A stretch of DNA of 64,000 nucleotides from Capnocytophaga stomatis (lineage in GTDB: Bacteria > Bacteroidota > Bacteroidia > Flavobacteriales > Flavobacteriaceae), in NCBI RefSeq assembly GCF_002302635.1, contig NZ_CP022387.1, positions 2,728,001-2,792,000 on the forward strand, given 5' to 3'. Under the pieces are notes generated by a model that had not been told where the DNA came from, did no database searches, and worked only from the letters and a program-made list of their open reading frames with translations. The translations under genes were made by a program, and so were the position numbers. Shown here piece by piece: positions 45,664 through 54,724 of this stretch. Position 1 is the stretch's first letter; every line of letters begins with the position of its first letter.

Positions 45664-46785
45664 ATGAAAAAAATAGAGCTAAACACTATTGAAGAAGCTA
45701 TTGAAGATATAAAAAAAGGAAAAGTTGTTGTTGTGGTTGATGATGAAAATCGTGAAAACGAAGGAGATTTCATTGCTGCTGCAGAAAAAGCCACTCCTGA
45801 GATGATAAATTTTATGATTACACACGGTCGCGGATTGGTTTGTGCGCCACTTACTGAAAAACGCTGTGCTGAGTTGGATTTGCCAATGATGGTACAGAAT
45901 AACACAGTGTTGCATCAAACTCAATTTACGGTTTCTGTGGATTTGATAGGGCAGGGGTGCACTACCGGAATTTCGACTCACGACAGAGCAAAAACAATTT
46001 TATCGTTGATTAATCCCGAAACAAAACCATCGGATTTAGGACGTCCCGGACATATTTTTCCACTTCGGGCGAAAGAAGGAGGCGTACTCCGCAGGACAGG
46101 ACACACTGAGGCTGCAATTGATTTGGCTCGGCTTGCGGGCTTTCAACCAGCAGGAATTTTGGTGGAAATATTGAATGAAGATGGGACAATGGCTCGGCTT
46201 CCACAGCTGGTAGAAGTGGCAAAACGTTTTGACTTAAAACTTGTTTCAATAGAAGATTTGGTAGCTTACCGAATGCGAAAAGATACTTTAATCGTAAAAA
46301 AAGAAGATTTCTATTTGCAAACGCCTTACGGAGAATTTCGCTTGCGTGCTTATGAGCAAACCACTAATAAACAGATACATTTAGCATTTACCAAAGGAAC
46401 TTGGGAACCTGATGAGGCTGTGCTTACCAGAGTTCACGCGTCATTTATCAGTAATGATATATTGGAGATTTTGGCAAATGATAAGGATAATCCGCTTGAG
46501 AGAATATTCAAAAAAATCAATGAAGCAGGCAAAGGAGCTGTGGTGGTTATCAATAAAGAAGGATATTCGCAAGATTTACTCAAACGCATCACAGAAATCA
46601 AAGAAAAACAGAACGGAAATTATATTCCGCAAACTTCAACCGATACAAAAGATATTGGAATGGGGTCGCAAATTCTTCACGACTTGAATATACGTAAAAT
46701 TAGATTGCTAACTAATTCAAAACAATCACATTACGTAGGTATGTCGGGTTACGGACTTGAAATTGTAGAGGAAATTGAATATTAA
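45664..46785 (+). CDS. ribB: 3,4-dihydroxy-2-butanone-4-phosphate synthase with degenerate GTP cyclohydrolase II domain
   Basis: 373 residues. Residues 1-205 are a complete RibB: DDENRENEGDF, THGRGLVCAPL, STHDRAKTI, GHIFPLRA and the RRTGHTEAA motif. Residues about 210-373 align with GTP cyclohydrolase II but the zinc motif CxxxxxxxCxC is absent; the matching stretch reads VLTRVHASFISNDILEIL. The second domain should therefore be catalytically dead for GTP, so a separate RibA is expected elsewhere. Ends at a strong terminator. Confidence 0.9.
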   Translation: MKKIELNTIEEAIEDIKKGKVVVVVDDENRENEGDFIAAAEKATPEMINFMITHGRGLVCAPLTEKRCAELDLPMMVQNNTVLHQTQFTVSVDLIGQGCTTGISTHDRAKTILSLINPETKPSDLGRPGHIFPLRAKEGGVLRRTGHTEAAIDLARLAGFQPAGILVEILNEDGTMARLPQLVEVAKRFDLKLVSIEDLVAYRMRKDTLIVKKEDFYLQTPYGEFRLRAYEQTTNKQIHLAFTKGTWEPDEAVLTRVHASFISNDILEILANDKDNPLERIFKKINEAGKGAVVVINKEGYSQDLLKRITEIKEKQNGNYIPQTSTDTKDIGMGSQILHDLNIRKIRLLTNSKQSHYVGMSGYGLEIVEEIEY

Positions 46786-46786
46786 A

Positions 46787-46827
46787 GAAAAAGCTCAAAG
46801 AAAATTAAAATTCTTTGAGCTTTTTTG
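46787..46827 (+). terminator. terminator of ribB
   Basis: Arms AAAAGCTCAAAGAA / TTCTTTGAGCTTTT with T run; also suits the convergent gene at 46845. Confidence 0.8.
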
Positions 46828-46844
46828 ATTATTTCTTTAATTCT

Positions 46845-47882
46845 TTATTCTGCTACTACTTCAATGGGGAAGTGTTTTGTGAATATTTTATTTATTTCCA
46901 TTCTTTTTATTAGGTATTCAGCTTCCTCTTTAATTCTCGTGCCATCTGACTTATCGTAGTCATTTTGTACCAATTTCTCAGCCATTTCAATAGCTTTTTG
47001 AGGCATATCAAAGATTAGATACAATCTTCCTAAGTTGTAGTAAGAATAGTAACGCATCTTTCGGTGTGCTTTTTTAGAATCAGTATATTTTGGAAGAATA
47101 TCCAAAAAGTGTTTTTCTATCTCATTAAATTCATTTTTTAATTCCTCACTGATTGGTTCATTTGCTTTCAGACCTCCTACCATACTCCTGATTTTGGTCA
47201 TTATTTTTTGGCAGTTCTGGTACTCTGGGTTTTTCTTTGAGCCAAGTATCCAAAAGAGAATGTTATCATTATAAGTAGGATAACCATATAGCCTATTTCC
47301 ATAGTATTGAACCTCTCTTGGTATTGAGGCAACAAATTTATTTTGAAAATTTTGAGTCAATATTTCGTAATTGTTTTTCAAGTAATTTTGTGCTGCACCG
47401 TAACTTCTATGAGATTCTCCTGTATGTCTTTGCGAGCCTCCCAATCGTTGATTAAAAGAGTCGCCACTATTGTTGGTAAATGCTGCCGAGCCATTAGTAA
47501 CATAATCCATATAAGGATAGTAGGTGTATGTGGTTTCAATTACATTACCTTTGTCATCTTTTTTCTCACTTTTTTCAGTTCGGATATCCATCTGTTCTAC
47601 TTTGAGACGTTCAATTCTTACGTCAATTTTTATAGTTGCATCTTGACCTTCTTCTCTTTTTTTGAATCCAACTAAATTGATGTTGTCCAAAATCTTAGAT
47701 TTGTCATATACATCAGCATTTGTTGTAATTGAGAAATGTCTTAATGCAGGGTCATTGATAGGATGAGTTGGTAGGTTAACGTACTCATAAGATACATTAA
47801 ATCTATCTAAATCAGCATTTTGTGCGTAGGAAATAAAACTAGTTCCTAAAGCAAGGATTGCGATTTTTGTTTTTAAATTCAT
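46845..47882 (-). CDS. secreted hypothetical protein with TPR-like C-terminus
   Basis: 345 residues with signal peptide residues 1-20 (ending FISYAQ). The N-terminal half is beta-rich (YEYVNLPTHPIND, IKIDVRIERLKVEQ). From about 250 on the sequence is helical, with YYNLGRLYLIFDMPQKAIEMA resembling one TPR. I recognise no family. The divergent XRE regulator shares the 147-base intergenic region, so it could control this gene. Confidence 0.65.
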   Translation of the reverse strand: MNLKTKIAILALGTSFISYAQNADLDRFNVSYEYVNLPTHPINDPALRHFSITTNADVYDKSKILDNINLVGFKKREEGQDATIKIDVRIERLKVEQMDIRTEKSEKKDDKGNVIETTYTYYPYMDYVTNGSAAFTNNSGDSFNQRLGGSQRHTGESHRSYGAAQNYLKNNYEILTQNFQNKFVASIPREVQYYGNRLYGYPTYNDNILFWILGSKKNPEYQNCQKIMTKIRSMVGGLKANEPISEELKNEFNEIEKHFLDILPKYTDSKKAHRKMRYYSYYNLGRLYLIFDMPQKAIEMAEKLVQNDYDKSDGTRIKEEAEYLIKRMEINKIFTKHFPIEVVAE

Positions 47883-47946
47883 GATAAATAAAAGTGTTAA
47901 ATTGTTATTATTATTTTTATTTTTTTTTAACTAAAATTAGTTGCGG

Positions 47947-47954
47947 CAAATGTA
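47947..47954 (-). promoter_or_regulatory. -7 promoter box for the secreted protein gene
   Basis: TACATTTG on the minus strand, 65 bases from the ATG at 47882. Confidence 0.4.
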
Positions 47955-48001
47955 TGCTAAATTAATTTGAGTGATTACTTAAAAAGTAAATATTTTTATT
48001 T

Positions 48002-48009
48002 TATTTTTG
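48002..48009 (+). promoter_or_regulatory. -7 promoter box for the XRE regulator
   Basis: TATTTTTG followed by C, 21 bases before the ATG. The leader would be about 14 bases. Confidence 0.55.
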
Positions 48010-48029
48010 CATAAAAAATATTGTAGGTT

Positions 48030-48440
48030 ATGAATATACGAATAGGGCAGAAGATGAGGGTGTTACGTAAGCAAAAGGGGTTTTCACAAGAGCAGATAGC
48101 TGATTATATACATACGACACAGTCTACATACGCTCGTATTGAGAATGGTATTGGTAATTCTTGGGTTAACTATATATTGCCTTTGTGTGAGTTGTTTGGA
48201 GTAGAACTTGAGGAATTTTTTAGATCTGAGTCCGAAAATATAGGTGGTGCTAAAAAAGGTTCTAGGCGGTTTGATGAATTGAATATCATTAACGAACTGT
48301 CAGGTAGGCTTATAGAGCAGTATGAGAAGCGTATCTTTGAAAAAGATATGTATATTACTGAGTTAAAAGCAGAAGTTGAAATGTTAAGACGAATTGTCGG
48401 TGGTGAATGTAAAATAAATGTTAATGTAAATGATTTGTGA
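48030..48440 (+). CDS. XRE-family HTH transcriptional regulator
   Basis: 136 residues. Residues about 5-62 form a Cro/C1-type HTH (LRKQKGFSQEQIADYI, TTQSTYARIENG). A leucine/charged helix at about 90-120 (YEKRIFEKDMYITELKAEVE) could dimerise as a coiled coil. The C-terminus is short with no sensor domain. It is divergent from a secreted protein gene and is not next to a toxin gene, so a simple repressor is likely. Target unknown. Confidence 0.82.
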   Translation: MNIRIGQKMRVLRKQKGFSQEQIADYIHTTQSTYARIENGIGNSWVNYILPLCELFGVELEEFFRSESENIGGAKKGSRRFDELNIINELSGRLIEQYEKRIFEKDMYITELKAEVEMLRRIVGGECKINVNVNDL

Positions 48441-48495
48441 ATATTAAATTAACATTTTATTTGATATTTTTAGTTTTATGTGAATTTGTTCATTT

Positions 48496-49773
48496 TTACC
48501 CTTGTGCTCTTTTATTACTCGGTTTTAGAATCATTCGGTAGGATTGGTCTTTACTGATGTAATACCCTAACCAATTATAGAAAGCCTTGAGGCGGTTTCG
48601 GAATGTTACAAGCGACATAATATGTACAAAAACCCAGATAAACCAAGCGAAAAATCCTTTCAGAAATATTTTTTTGGGGATATCAGCAACAGCCTTATTA
48701 CGCCCGATAATCGCCATAGAACCTTTGTCAGTATATGAAAAAGGCTTAGCGTTTATGAAATCGTTACTTAGGTTTTTACCTAAATTTTGTGCCTGTTGTA
48801 TGGCAACTTGAGCCAGTTGAGGGTGACCTTGCGGAAAGTTTGAATCGGTAGTCATAATGCAAGAATCTCCAACGGCATAAATATTATCAAAACCTTCCAC
48901 TTTATTGAAAGTGTCTGTTTTTATTCTCTTTCCTCTTCCTAAAAGCGATTCATTATCAATGCCTTTGAATGATTTAGCAGAAACTCCGGCTGCCCAAATA
49001 AGGTTTCTCGCATCCAAAATTGTTCCGTCAGAAAGATACACTTCATCGTTCACAAAATCTTTTACAGAAACGTTAAGTTTGAGTTTTACTCCCATTTTTA
49101 GCAAAGATTTTTCGGTGTATTTTTGAGATTTTTCGGACATTGGTGCAAGTACTGTTTTTTGTCCGTCAATCAGGAAAATATCTCCCAAATCCTCTTGAGC
49201 AAGTTCGGGATAGTCCTTTTCCAGAATGTAATGCTTCATTTCTGCAAAAATTCCCGAAAGCTCAACACCTGTTGGTCCCGCTCCCGCAATGGCAAAGGAA
49301 AGTAGTTTTTTTCGCTGTTCCTTGTCTTCAGTGCGGGTGGCTCTTTCGAGCCGTGTATATACCAAATTTCGCAACATTAAAGCATCACTGATTGTCTTCA
49401 TTGGCATTGCTTTTTCTGCTACATTTTGATTGCCAAAGAAATTCGTTTCGGCTCCTGTTGCCATTATCAAAACATCGTAAAACATTTCTCCATTGCTGAG
49501 TATCAGTTTGTTTTCGGAAGGAATTACTTCTTTGAGTTCTCCCATTCTGAAATTTGTGTTTTTATACGAACGCAAGATTTTCCGAAAAGGGTACGAAATG
49601 GCGGAAGGCTCCATAAAACCCGCTGCAACTTGATAAAGCAAAGGCGGAAAGAAGTTGTAATTATTCATATCCACCAAAGTAACACGGAACTTATCAGAAC
49701 GATTTAGTTCTTTAACAAGTTGTAAACCAGCAAAACCACCTCCAACAATAACGATATGTTTTTTATGTTTCAT
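48496..49773 (-). CDS. ndh: type II NADH:quinone oxidoreductase (NDH-2)
   Basis: 425 residues. Non-pumping NADH oxidation with transfer to menaquinone at the inner membrane. The FAD Rossmann motif is GGGFAGLQLVKEL near residue 9, FFPPLLYQVAAGF is typical of NDH-2, and the NAD site is AIAGAGPTGVELSG near residue 165. FAD contact YAVGDSCIM is near residue 294. A C-terminal amphipathic/membrane segment (FFAWFIWVFVHIMSL) anchors it. The menaquinone genes at 17.9-19.5 kb would supply its partner. Confidence 0.9.
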   Translation of the reverse strand: MKHKKHIVIVGGGFAGLQLVKELNRSDKFRVTLVDMNNYNFFPPLLYQVAAGFMEPSAISYPFRKILRSYKNTNFRMGELKEVIPSENKLILSNGEMFYDVLIMATGAETNFFGNQNVAEKAMPMKTISDALMLRNLVYTRLERATRTEDKEQRKKLLSFAIAGAGPTGVELSGIFAEMKHYILEKDYPELAQEDLGDIFLIDGQKTVLAPMSEKSQKYTEKSLLKMGVKLKLNVSVKDFVNDEVYLSDGTILDARNLIWAAGVSAKSFKGIDNESLLGRGKRIKTDTFNKVEGFDNIYAVGDSCIMTTDSNFPQGHPQLAQVAIQQAQNLGKNLSNDFINAKPFSYTDKGSMAIIGRNKAVADIPKKIFLKGFFAWFIWVFVHIMSLVTFRNRLKAFYNWLGYYISKDQSYRMILKPSNKRAQG

Positions 49774-49801
49774 TGAATTTTCAAAATTTTAAAAATCGGT
49801 G

Positions 49802-49809
49802 CAAAAGTA
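49802..49809 (-). promoter_or_regulatory. -7 promoter box for ndh
   Basis: TACTTTTG on the minus strand, 29 bases from the ATG. Confidence 0.45.
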
Positions 49810-49851
49810 AAACGATTTTTTGAAATAAACAGGAGAATTTTGATGCTAAAA

Positions 49852-51090
49852 TCAGAAAAATTGAGTTATAACATAGATTAAAAGCCCTACCAATCCGCCA
49901 ACTAATGTTCCGTTAATGCGAATAAATTGCAAATCTTTGCCCACTTCGAGTTCCAATTTTTCGCTTAATTCACGTCCTTTCCAGTTTCCAACAGTCTCGC
50001 TTATAAGCTGACCAACTTCATTTTTGTTTTTCAAAACGAATTGATAGATTGTTTTCTGGCTCCATCCGTCCAATCGATTTTGAAGCTGTTTGTCGGTTTG
50101 CAATTGTTGAGTGAAATTCAGAATTGATTTTTTTAAATAACTTTTTAAAACAGAATCATTTAAAGGTTTTGATAAATCTTCTGTAAGAAAGTTTTTGATG
50201 TATATCCAAATATTTTTGGCATATTTTTCAATATTTTCCGATTGCAATAAATTACCTTTCAAATTTTCCAATTTTTCTTTCCAATGAGGTTCGTTTTTTA
50301 AATCTTCACTGAATTGAAATAATTGTTTTTCTATTTCTTTGCGAACGGAATGTTCTTCATTTTGAGCTGCTTCAGCCATATAGTTTGCCAGCCCTGCTGT
50401 AATTTTATCAGCTAAAATTTTATCAACGAAATTAGGAATAAAAAACGCACTTTCTTGGGAAATTTTTTGATGAATTAAATCCTTATTTTCCAAAATGTAG
50501 TATTCAATTTTTAAGAAGATAAAATCAAGTATTTTTTGATGTTCTTTTTCTTTCAGTAAATATTCTAATACATTGCTTGTTAATTTATTTAATTCTATTT
50601 CTTGAAGTAATAGTTTAGATTTTTCTGTGATAAAATTTGTAATTTTTTCATCGTTTGTATTTTGTATTATTTCTTCAAGGTTTACTTTAACTTCGTCTAT
50701 TAATATATTGATATTCTTTTCTTTATTTAAATGTTTTACAATAAAAGGAGAAACGTTGATATTTTCCACATACGGGCGAATATTTTCTGCTTTTAAAAAG
50801 TTTTCTACTACAAAATTACCCAGATTATCTCCAATGTCTTTCTTCCGATTTTCAATCAAATTTGTATGTGGAATCGGAAGTCCCAAAGGCTTATGAAATA
50901 GAGCGGTAACAGCAAACCAATCCGCCAAAGCACCCACCATAGCAGCTTCGGAAAAGGCTTTGATATATCCCACAAAAGACCACTCAGGAGCTTTTTTTTG
51001 AAGAATTACCATTGCGATGTACAGTAAGGTCATAAAAAGGAATAATGCCGTGGCAATTCGTTTATGGAAGCGTAATTTTTTTTCTTTCAT
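49852..51090 (-). CDS. DUF445 family membrane protein
   Basis: 412 residues with a TM helix at about 10-30, a conserved AAMVGALADWFAVTALFHKPLG-type block near residue 50 (AMVGALADWFAVTALF), and a C-terminal TM helix (LVGGLVGLLIYVITQFF). The middle is long and helical. DUF445/YheB-like proteins occur widely and have no proven role. A divergent possibility is a membrane-protein quality function, unsupported here. Confidence 0.88.
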   Translation of the reverse strand: MKEKKLRFHKRIATALFLFMTLLYIAMVILQKKAPEWSFVGYIKAFSEAAMVGALADWFAVTALFHKPLGLPIPHTNLIENRKKDIGDNLGNFVVENFLKAENIRPYVENINVSPFIVKHLNKEKNINILIDEVKVNLEEIIQNTNDEKITNFITEKSKLLLQEIELNKLTSNVLEYLLKEKEHQKILDFIFLKIEYYILENKDLIHQKISQESAFFIPNFVDKILADKITAGLANYMAEAAQNEEHSVRKEIEKQLFQFSEDLKNEPHWKEKLENLKGNLLQSENIEKYAKNIWIYIKNFLTEDLSKPLNDSVLKSYLKKSILNFTQQLQTDKQLQNRLDGWSQKTIYQFVLKNKNEVGQLISETVGNWKGRELSEKLELEVGKDLQFIRINGTLVGGLVGLLIYVITQFF

Positions 51091-51110
51091 AAGCAGTATT
51101 TATAAAAAGA

Positions 51111-51152
51111 AAAGAATCAACAACCGAAAAATATCCAAATTGTTGATTCTTT
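51111..51152 (-). terminator. terminator of glmS
   Basis: Arms AAAGAATCAACAA / TTGTTGATTCTTT perfectly paired around a 16-base loop, starting 17 bases past the glmS stop. Confidence 0.7.
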
Positions 51153-51168
51153 ATGTTTAATTTATTGA

Positions 51169-53010
51169 TTATTCAACAGTTACTGATTTAGCTAAGTTTC
51201 TCGGTTGGTCAACGTTGCATCCTCGTTTGATGGCGATGTAATACGATAATAGTTGCAACGGCACCGAAGCTAAAATCGGAGATAAAGCCTCGCTTACTTC
51301 AGGAATTTCAATTATGTGGTCGGCAATTGAAGCCATTTGCTTATCTCCTTCGGTTACTATGGCGATGATTTTTCCTTTTCGTGACTTGATTTCCTGAGCG
51401 TTAGATACGATTTTGTCATAATGCCCTTTGAGTGGAGCGATGAAAATCACAGGCATATTTTCATCAATCAAAGCGATAGGTCCGTGCTTCATCTCGGCAG
51501 CAGGATAACCTTCAGCGTGGATATACGAAATTTCTTTCAGCTTTAAAGCTCCTTCCAAAGCCGTAGGGAAATTAAAACCTCTACCCAAATATAGGCAATT
51601 TGATGCATTTTTGTAGATATCTGCCACTTCAATAGCTGTTTGGTGAGTGTTTTTAAGCGTTTTCTCTACTAAATTTGGAATATTAGCCAAGTCTTTAGCC
51701 AAAGTATGATATGTTTTTTCATCTAAAGTGCCTTTTTTACGTCCTAAATGCAAAGCCATTAGCGTTAAAACTGTCAATTGAGTGGTAAAAGCCTTTGTTG
51801 AAGCTACTCCGATTTCAGGACCTGCGTGCGTATAAGTTCCGGAATCCGTGATTCGAGCAATGGAAGAACCTACTACGTTGCATATTCCGTAAATGAAAGC
51901 TCCTTGTTCTTTTGCTAATTTCAGGGCAGCCAGTGTATCAGCAGTTTCTCCTGATTGAGAAATAGCTATGACAATGTCATCTTTGTGAATAATTGGGTTT
52001 CGGTAACGGAATTCCGATGCGTATTCTACTTCCACAGGAATTCGGGCGAATTCTTCAAACAAATATTCTCCTACCAATCCTGCGTGCCAAGAAGTTCCGC
52101 AGGCCACGATAACGATGCGTCTGGCTTTTAGGAAGGTTTCAAGGTGATTATCAATTCCTGATAATTTGGTTGTGTAATCCTCAAGTAAACGCCCACGCAT
52201 TGTATCCAAGATGGATTTTGGTTGTTCGTAAATTTCTTTCAGCATAAAATGGTCATAACCTCCTTTTTCGATAGCTTCCAAACTGATTTTCAGTTCTTGC
52301 ATAAGTGGCGTAACACTTTCATTACTAATGATATTTCGAACATTTAGCGGTTTTCCCAATCGGATGGTAGCCATTTCTCCATCTTCCAAATAAAGTGCAT
52401 TTTTAGTAAATTCAATGAAAGGAGAGGCGTCTGAAGCGATGAAAAATTCATTTTCGCCGATACCAATCACAAGCGGGCTTCCCAAGCGAGCTACCACAAT
52501 TTCTTCAGGGCGACCTTCTTCCATTACGGCAATGGCGTACGCTCCAATAACTTCGTTTAAAGCGTGACGGACAGCACTTTCCAAAGAAAGATTTTCCTTT
52601 TCTTTGAAATATTCAATGAAATTTACCAAAACTTCAGTATCAGTATCCGACTGAAAAGTAAATCCTTCTTGCAATAATCGCTGTTTGATGCTGTCATAAT
52701 TTTCGATAATTCCGTTATGGACAATGGCAAGCTTTCCTGAACTTGACAGATGAGGATGTGAATTTACATCATTCGGAACTCCGTGCGTAGCCCAGCGAGT
52801 ATGCCCCATTCCGCAACCGAATTTAGGAACTTCATCTCCTGCTTTGTTTTCCAAATCGGAGACTTTTCCCTTGGTTTTTACATTTAAGAATTTTTCAGAA
52901 TTCAGAATGAATCCTGCACTGTCATAACCGCGATATTCCAATCGCTTAAGTCCGTCAATTACAACGGGAAAAGCAGCCCTGCTGCCTAAGTAACCTACGA
53001 TTCCACACAT
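51169..53010 (-). CDS. glmS: glutamine-fructose-6-phosphate aminotransferase
   Basis: Makes glucosamine-6-phosphate, the entry to UDP-GlcNAc. 613 residues. The N-terminal glutaminase begins MCGIVGYLG with nucleophile Cys 2 and has GHTRWATHG and HNGIIENY. Two SIS domains follow (ACGTSWHAG, SQSGETADTLAALK, STKAFTTQL, KEISYIHAEGYPAAEMKHGP). No riboswitch or glmS ribozyme is evident in the 80-base gap upstream; expected, since glmS ribozymes belong to Firmicutes. Feeds WecB in the glycan cassette. Confidence 0.97.
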   Translation of the reverse strand: MCGIVGYLGSRAAFPVVIDGLKRLEYRGYDSAGFILNSEKFLNVKTKGKVSDLENKAGDEVPKFGCGMGHTRWATHGVPNDVNSHPHLSSSGKLAIVHNGIIENYDSIKQRLLQEGFTFQSDTDTEVLVNFIEYFKEKENLSLESAVRHALNEVIGAYAIAVMEEGRPEEIVVARLGSPLVIGIGENEFFIASDASPFIEFTKNALYLEDGEMATIRLGKPLNVRNIISNESVTPLMQELKISLEAIEKGGYDHFMLKEIYEQPKSILDTMRGRLLEDYTTKLSGIDNHLETFLKARRIVIVACGTSWHAGLVGEYLFEEFARIPVEVEYASEFRYRNPIIHKDDIVIAISQSGETADTLAALKLAKEQGAFIYGICNVVGSSIARITDSGTYTHAGPEIGVASTKAFTTQLTVLTLMALHLGRKKGTLDEKTYHTLAKDLANIPNLVEKTLKNTHQTAIEVADIYKNASNCLYLGRGFNFPTALEGALKLKEISYIHAEGYPAAEMKHGPIALIDENMPVIFIAPLKGHYDKIVSNAQEIKSRKGKIIAIVTEGDKQMASIADHIIEIPEVSEALSPILASVPLQLLSYYIAIKRGCNVDQPRNLAKSVTVE

Positions 53011-53089
53011 AATTTTTATTTTATTTTAAGATTGTTCTTTTTTAAGTAGTTAGACAGTAATATTTATGAATGATAATCCAAAACTCGCT

Positions 53090-53548
53090 TTACAGTTCTA
53101 TTTTTACGCTTTCGGGAACAAGTACCGTATAATCTCCGTTATTTCGGATTACGTCACGTACGATAGACGATGAAATAAACGAAGTACTTGCTGCGGTAAG
53201 CAAAAAAACCGTTTCAATTTTTGAGAGCGTTCTGTTAGTGTGAGCTATTGCTTTTTCAAACTCAAAATCGGCAGGATTTCGAAGTCCTCTCAGGATAAAC
53301 TGAGCTTTGATTTCTTTGCAGAAATCTACCGTAAGCCCTTGATATGTTGTTACTTTTACCTTAGGCTCATTAGCAAAAGCTTTTTCTATAAATTCTTTGC
53401 GTTGTTCTACCGAAAACATATAGTTTTTGTCGTTGTTTACCCCAATGGCAACTACTATTTCATCAAACAAATCCAACGCTCTGTGAATGATGTCATAATG
53501 CCCGAGTGTAATTGGGTCAAATGAACCGGGAAATAATGCTCTTTTCAT
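53090..53548 (-). CDS. coaD: pantetheine-phosphate adenylyltransferase
   Basis: Adds AMP to 4'-phosphopantetheine in CoA synthesis. 152 residues from the ATG at 53548 (MKRALFPGSFDPITLGH); an in-frame ATG four codons upstream lies inside ddl and is less likely. The T/HxGH motif is TLGH, and the C-terminal ISSSIVRDV replaces the usual ISSTxxR. The start is 1 base after the ddl stop, so the two genes are co-translated. Confidence 0.94.
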   Translation of the reverse strand: MKRALFPGSFDPITLGHYDIIHRALDLFDEIVVAIGVNNDKNYMFSVEQRKEFIEKAFANEPKVKVTTYQGLTVDFCKEIKAQFILRGLRNPADFEFEKAIAHTNRTLSKIETVFLLTAASTSFISSSIVRDVIRNNGDYTVLVPESVKIEL

Positions 53549-53549
53549 T

Positions 53550-54530
53550 TTAAACTTCATTTATAGCTTCTTCGATAGCATTTTCAAACAAATCTGAGAG
53601 CGAAATTCTTGCCACTTTAGCTTGCTGAGGCAATAAACTGGCTTCAGAAAGCCCCGGAGTAGTGTTCATTTCCAATAAGTAAGGAGTTTCCCCTACAATG
53701 ATAAATTCACTTCGGCTAAATCCTTTCATTTTCAATATTCGATATATTTTTTCTGCCAAAATATTAATTTTTTCAGTCATCTCAGCAGAAATTCTTGCGG
53801 GGGTAATTTCATCGGATTGACCTAAATATTTTGCTTCGTAATCAAAAAAATCATTGTGAGAAACGATTTCCGTCATCGGAAGAACTTTTATTTTTCCTTT
53901 GTAAGTAATTACACCAACAGAAACTTCAGTTCCTTTCAAAAAACTTTCAATCAAAATTTCATCATCTACTTCAAAGGCTTTTTCAATAGCTTCAGATAAT
54001 TTGTTTTCTTCATATACTTTGTAAACACCAAAGCTACTTCCTGATTTATTGGCTTTTACAAAGCAAGGAAGCCCTACTTTTTCAACAATTTCACAAGTTG
54101 AAAAACTTTCTCCCTTATTTAGATATACCGAAGGTGCACACATTATTCCGTAAGGTTTTAAAACCGAAAGCATATCCCTTTTGTTGAAGGTCAAAGCCGA
54201 AGCATACATACTGCAACCTGTTAAAGGTAAGCCTATTAGATTGAAATACGCTTGTAAATAACCATCTTCACCGGGCGAGCCGTGGATTGCATTAAAAACG
54301 GCATCAAAAGTTATTTTTTCTCCTTGAATTTCGATGGAAAAATCATTTTTGTTGACGGGAATTTCCTGATTTTGACCATCAATGGAAACCCATTTTTCTT
54401 TGTAAATGTGAATGGGAAAAACGTCGTATTTTTCCTTATTAAGATGCTGTATAACAACACTTCCGCTTTTTAGAGAAACTTCTGCCTCTGCAGAATACCC
54501 TCCCATAATAACAGCTATTTTTTTCTTCAT
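53550..54530 (-). CDS. ddl: D-alanine-D-alanine ligase
   Basis: ATP-grasp enzyme making the D-Ala-D-Ala dipeptide for peptidoglycan. 326 residues from the ATG at 54530; the TTG nine codons upstream is not needed. MGGYSAEAEVSLKSG, HGSPGEDGYLQAYF, PCFVKANKSGSSFG and the metal-binding LEMNTTPGLSEASLLPQQ are conserved. The D-Ala-D-Lac changes of resistance ligases are not apparent. First gene of a ddl-coaD unit. Confidence 0.95.
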   Translation of the reverse strand: MKKKIAVIMGGYSAEAEVSLKSGSVVIQHLNKEKYDVFPIHIYKEKWVSIDGQNQEIPVNKNDFSIEIQGEKITFDAVFNAIHGSPGEDGYLQAYFNLIGLPLTGCSMYASALTFNKRDMLSVLKPYGIMCAPSVYLNKGESFSTCEIVEKVGLPCFVKANKSGSSFGVYKVYEENKLSEAIEKAFEVDDEILIESFLKGTEVSVGVITYKGKIKVLPMTEIVSHNDFFDYEAKYLGQSDEITPARISAEMTEKINILAEKIYRILKMKGFSRSEFIIVGETPYLLEMNTTPGLSEASLLPQQAKVARISLSDLFENAIEEAINEV

Positions 54531-54571
54531 TATCTTTTCAAAAATCTCTGTAAACAAATCTATGAACGTGC

Positions 54572-54579
54572 CAAAAATA
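54572..54579 (-). promoter_or_regulatory. -7 promoter box for ddl-coaD
   Basis: TATTTTTG on the minus strand, 42 bases from the ddl ATG. Confidence 0.45.
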
Positions 54580-54684
54580 GCATTTATTCTTTTAATAAAA
54601 AGTTAAAAGATGTTTTTTTTATTTATTTGAGGAGATTTGTGCAGAAATGAATCAGTAAAATTTTGTTAATTATTTGTTGTTTTT

Positions 54685-54692
54685 TACTTTTG
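54685..54692 (+). promoter_or_regulatory. -7 promoter box for aroC
   Basis: TACTTTTG with TTTG at 54662-54665 at -33 spacing, 33 bases before the ATG. Confidence 0.55.
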
Positions 54693-54724
54693 CTTCAAGA
54701 AGAGATTTTTGAAAAAGAAAAACT

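Noticed and set aside
45586-45664. FMN riboswitch before ribB
   Set aside because: The -7 box lies 18 bases before the ATG, leaving no room for an aptamer.
51169-53089. glmS ribozyme or riboswitch upstream of glmS
   Set aside because: The gap to coaD is only 80 bases and shows no ribozyme-like pairing; these ribozymes belong to Gram-positive lineages.
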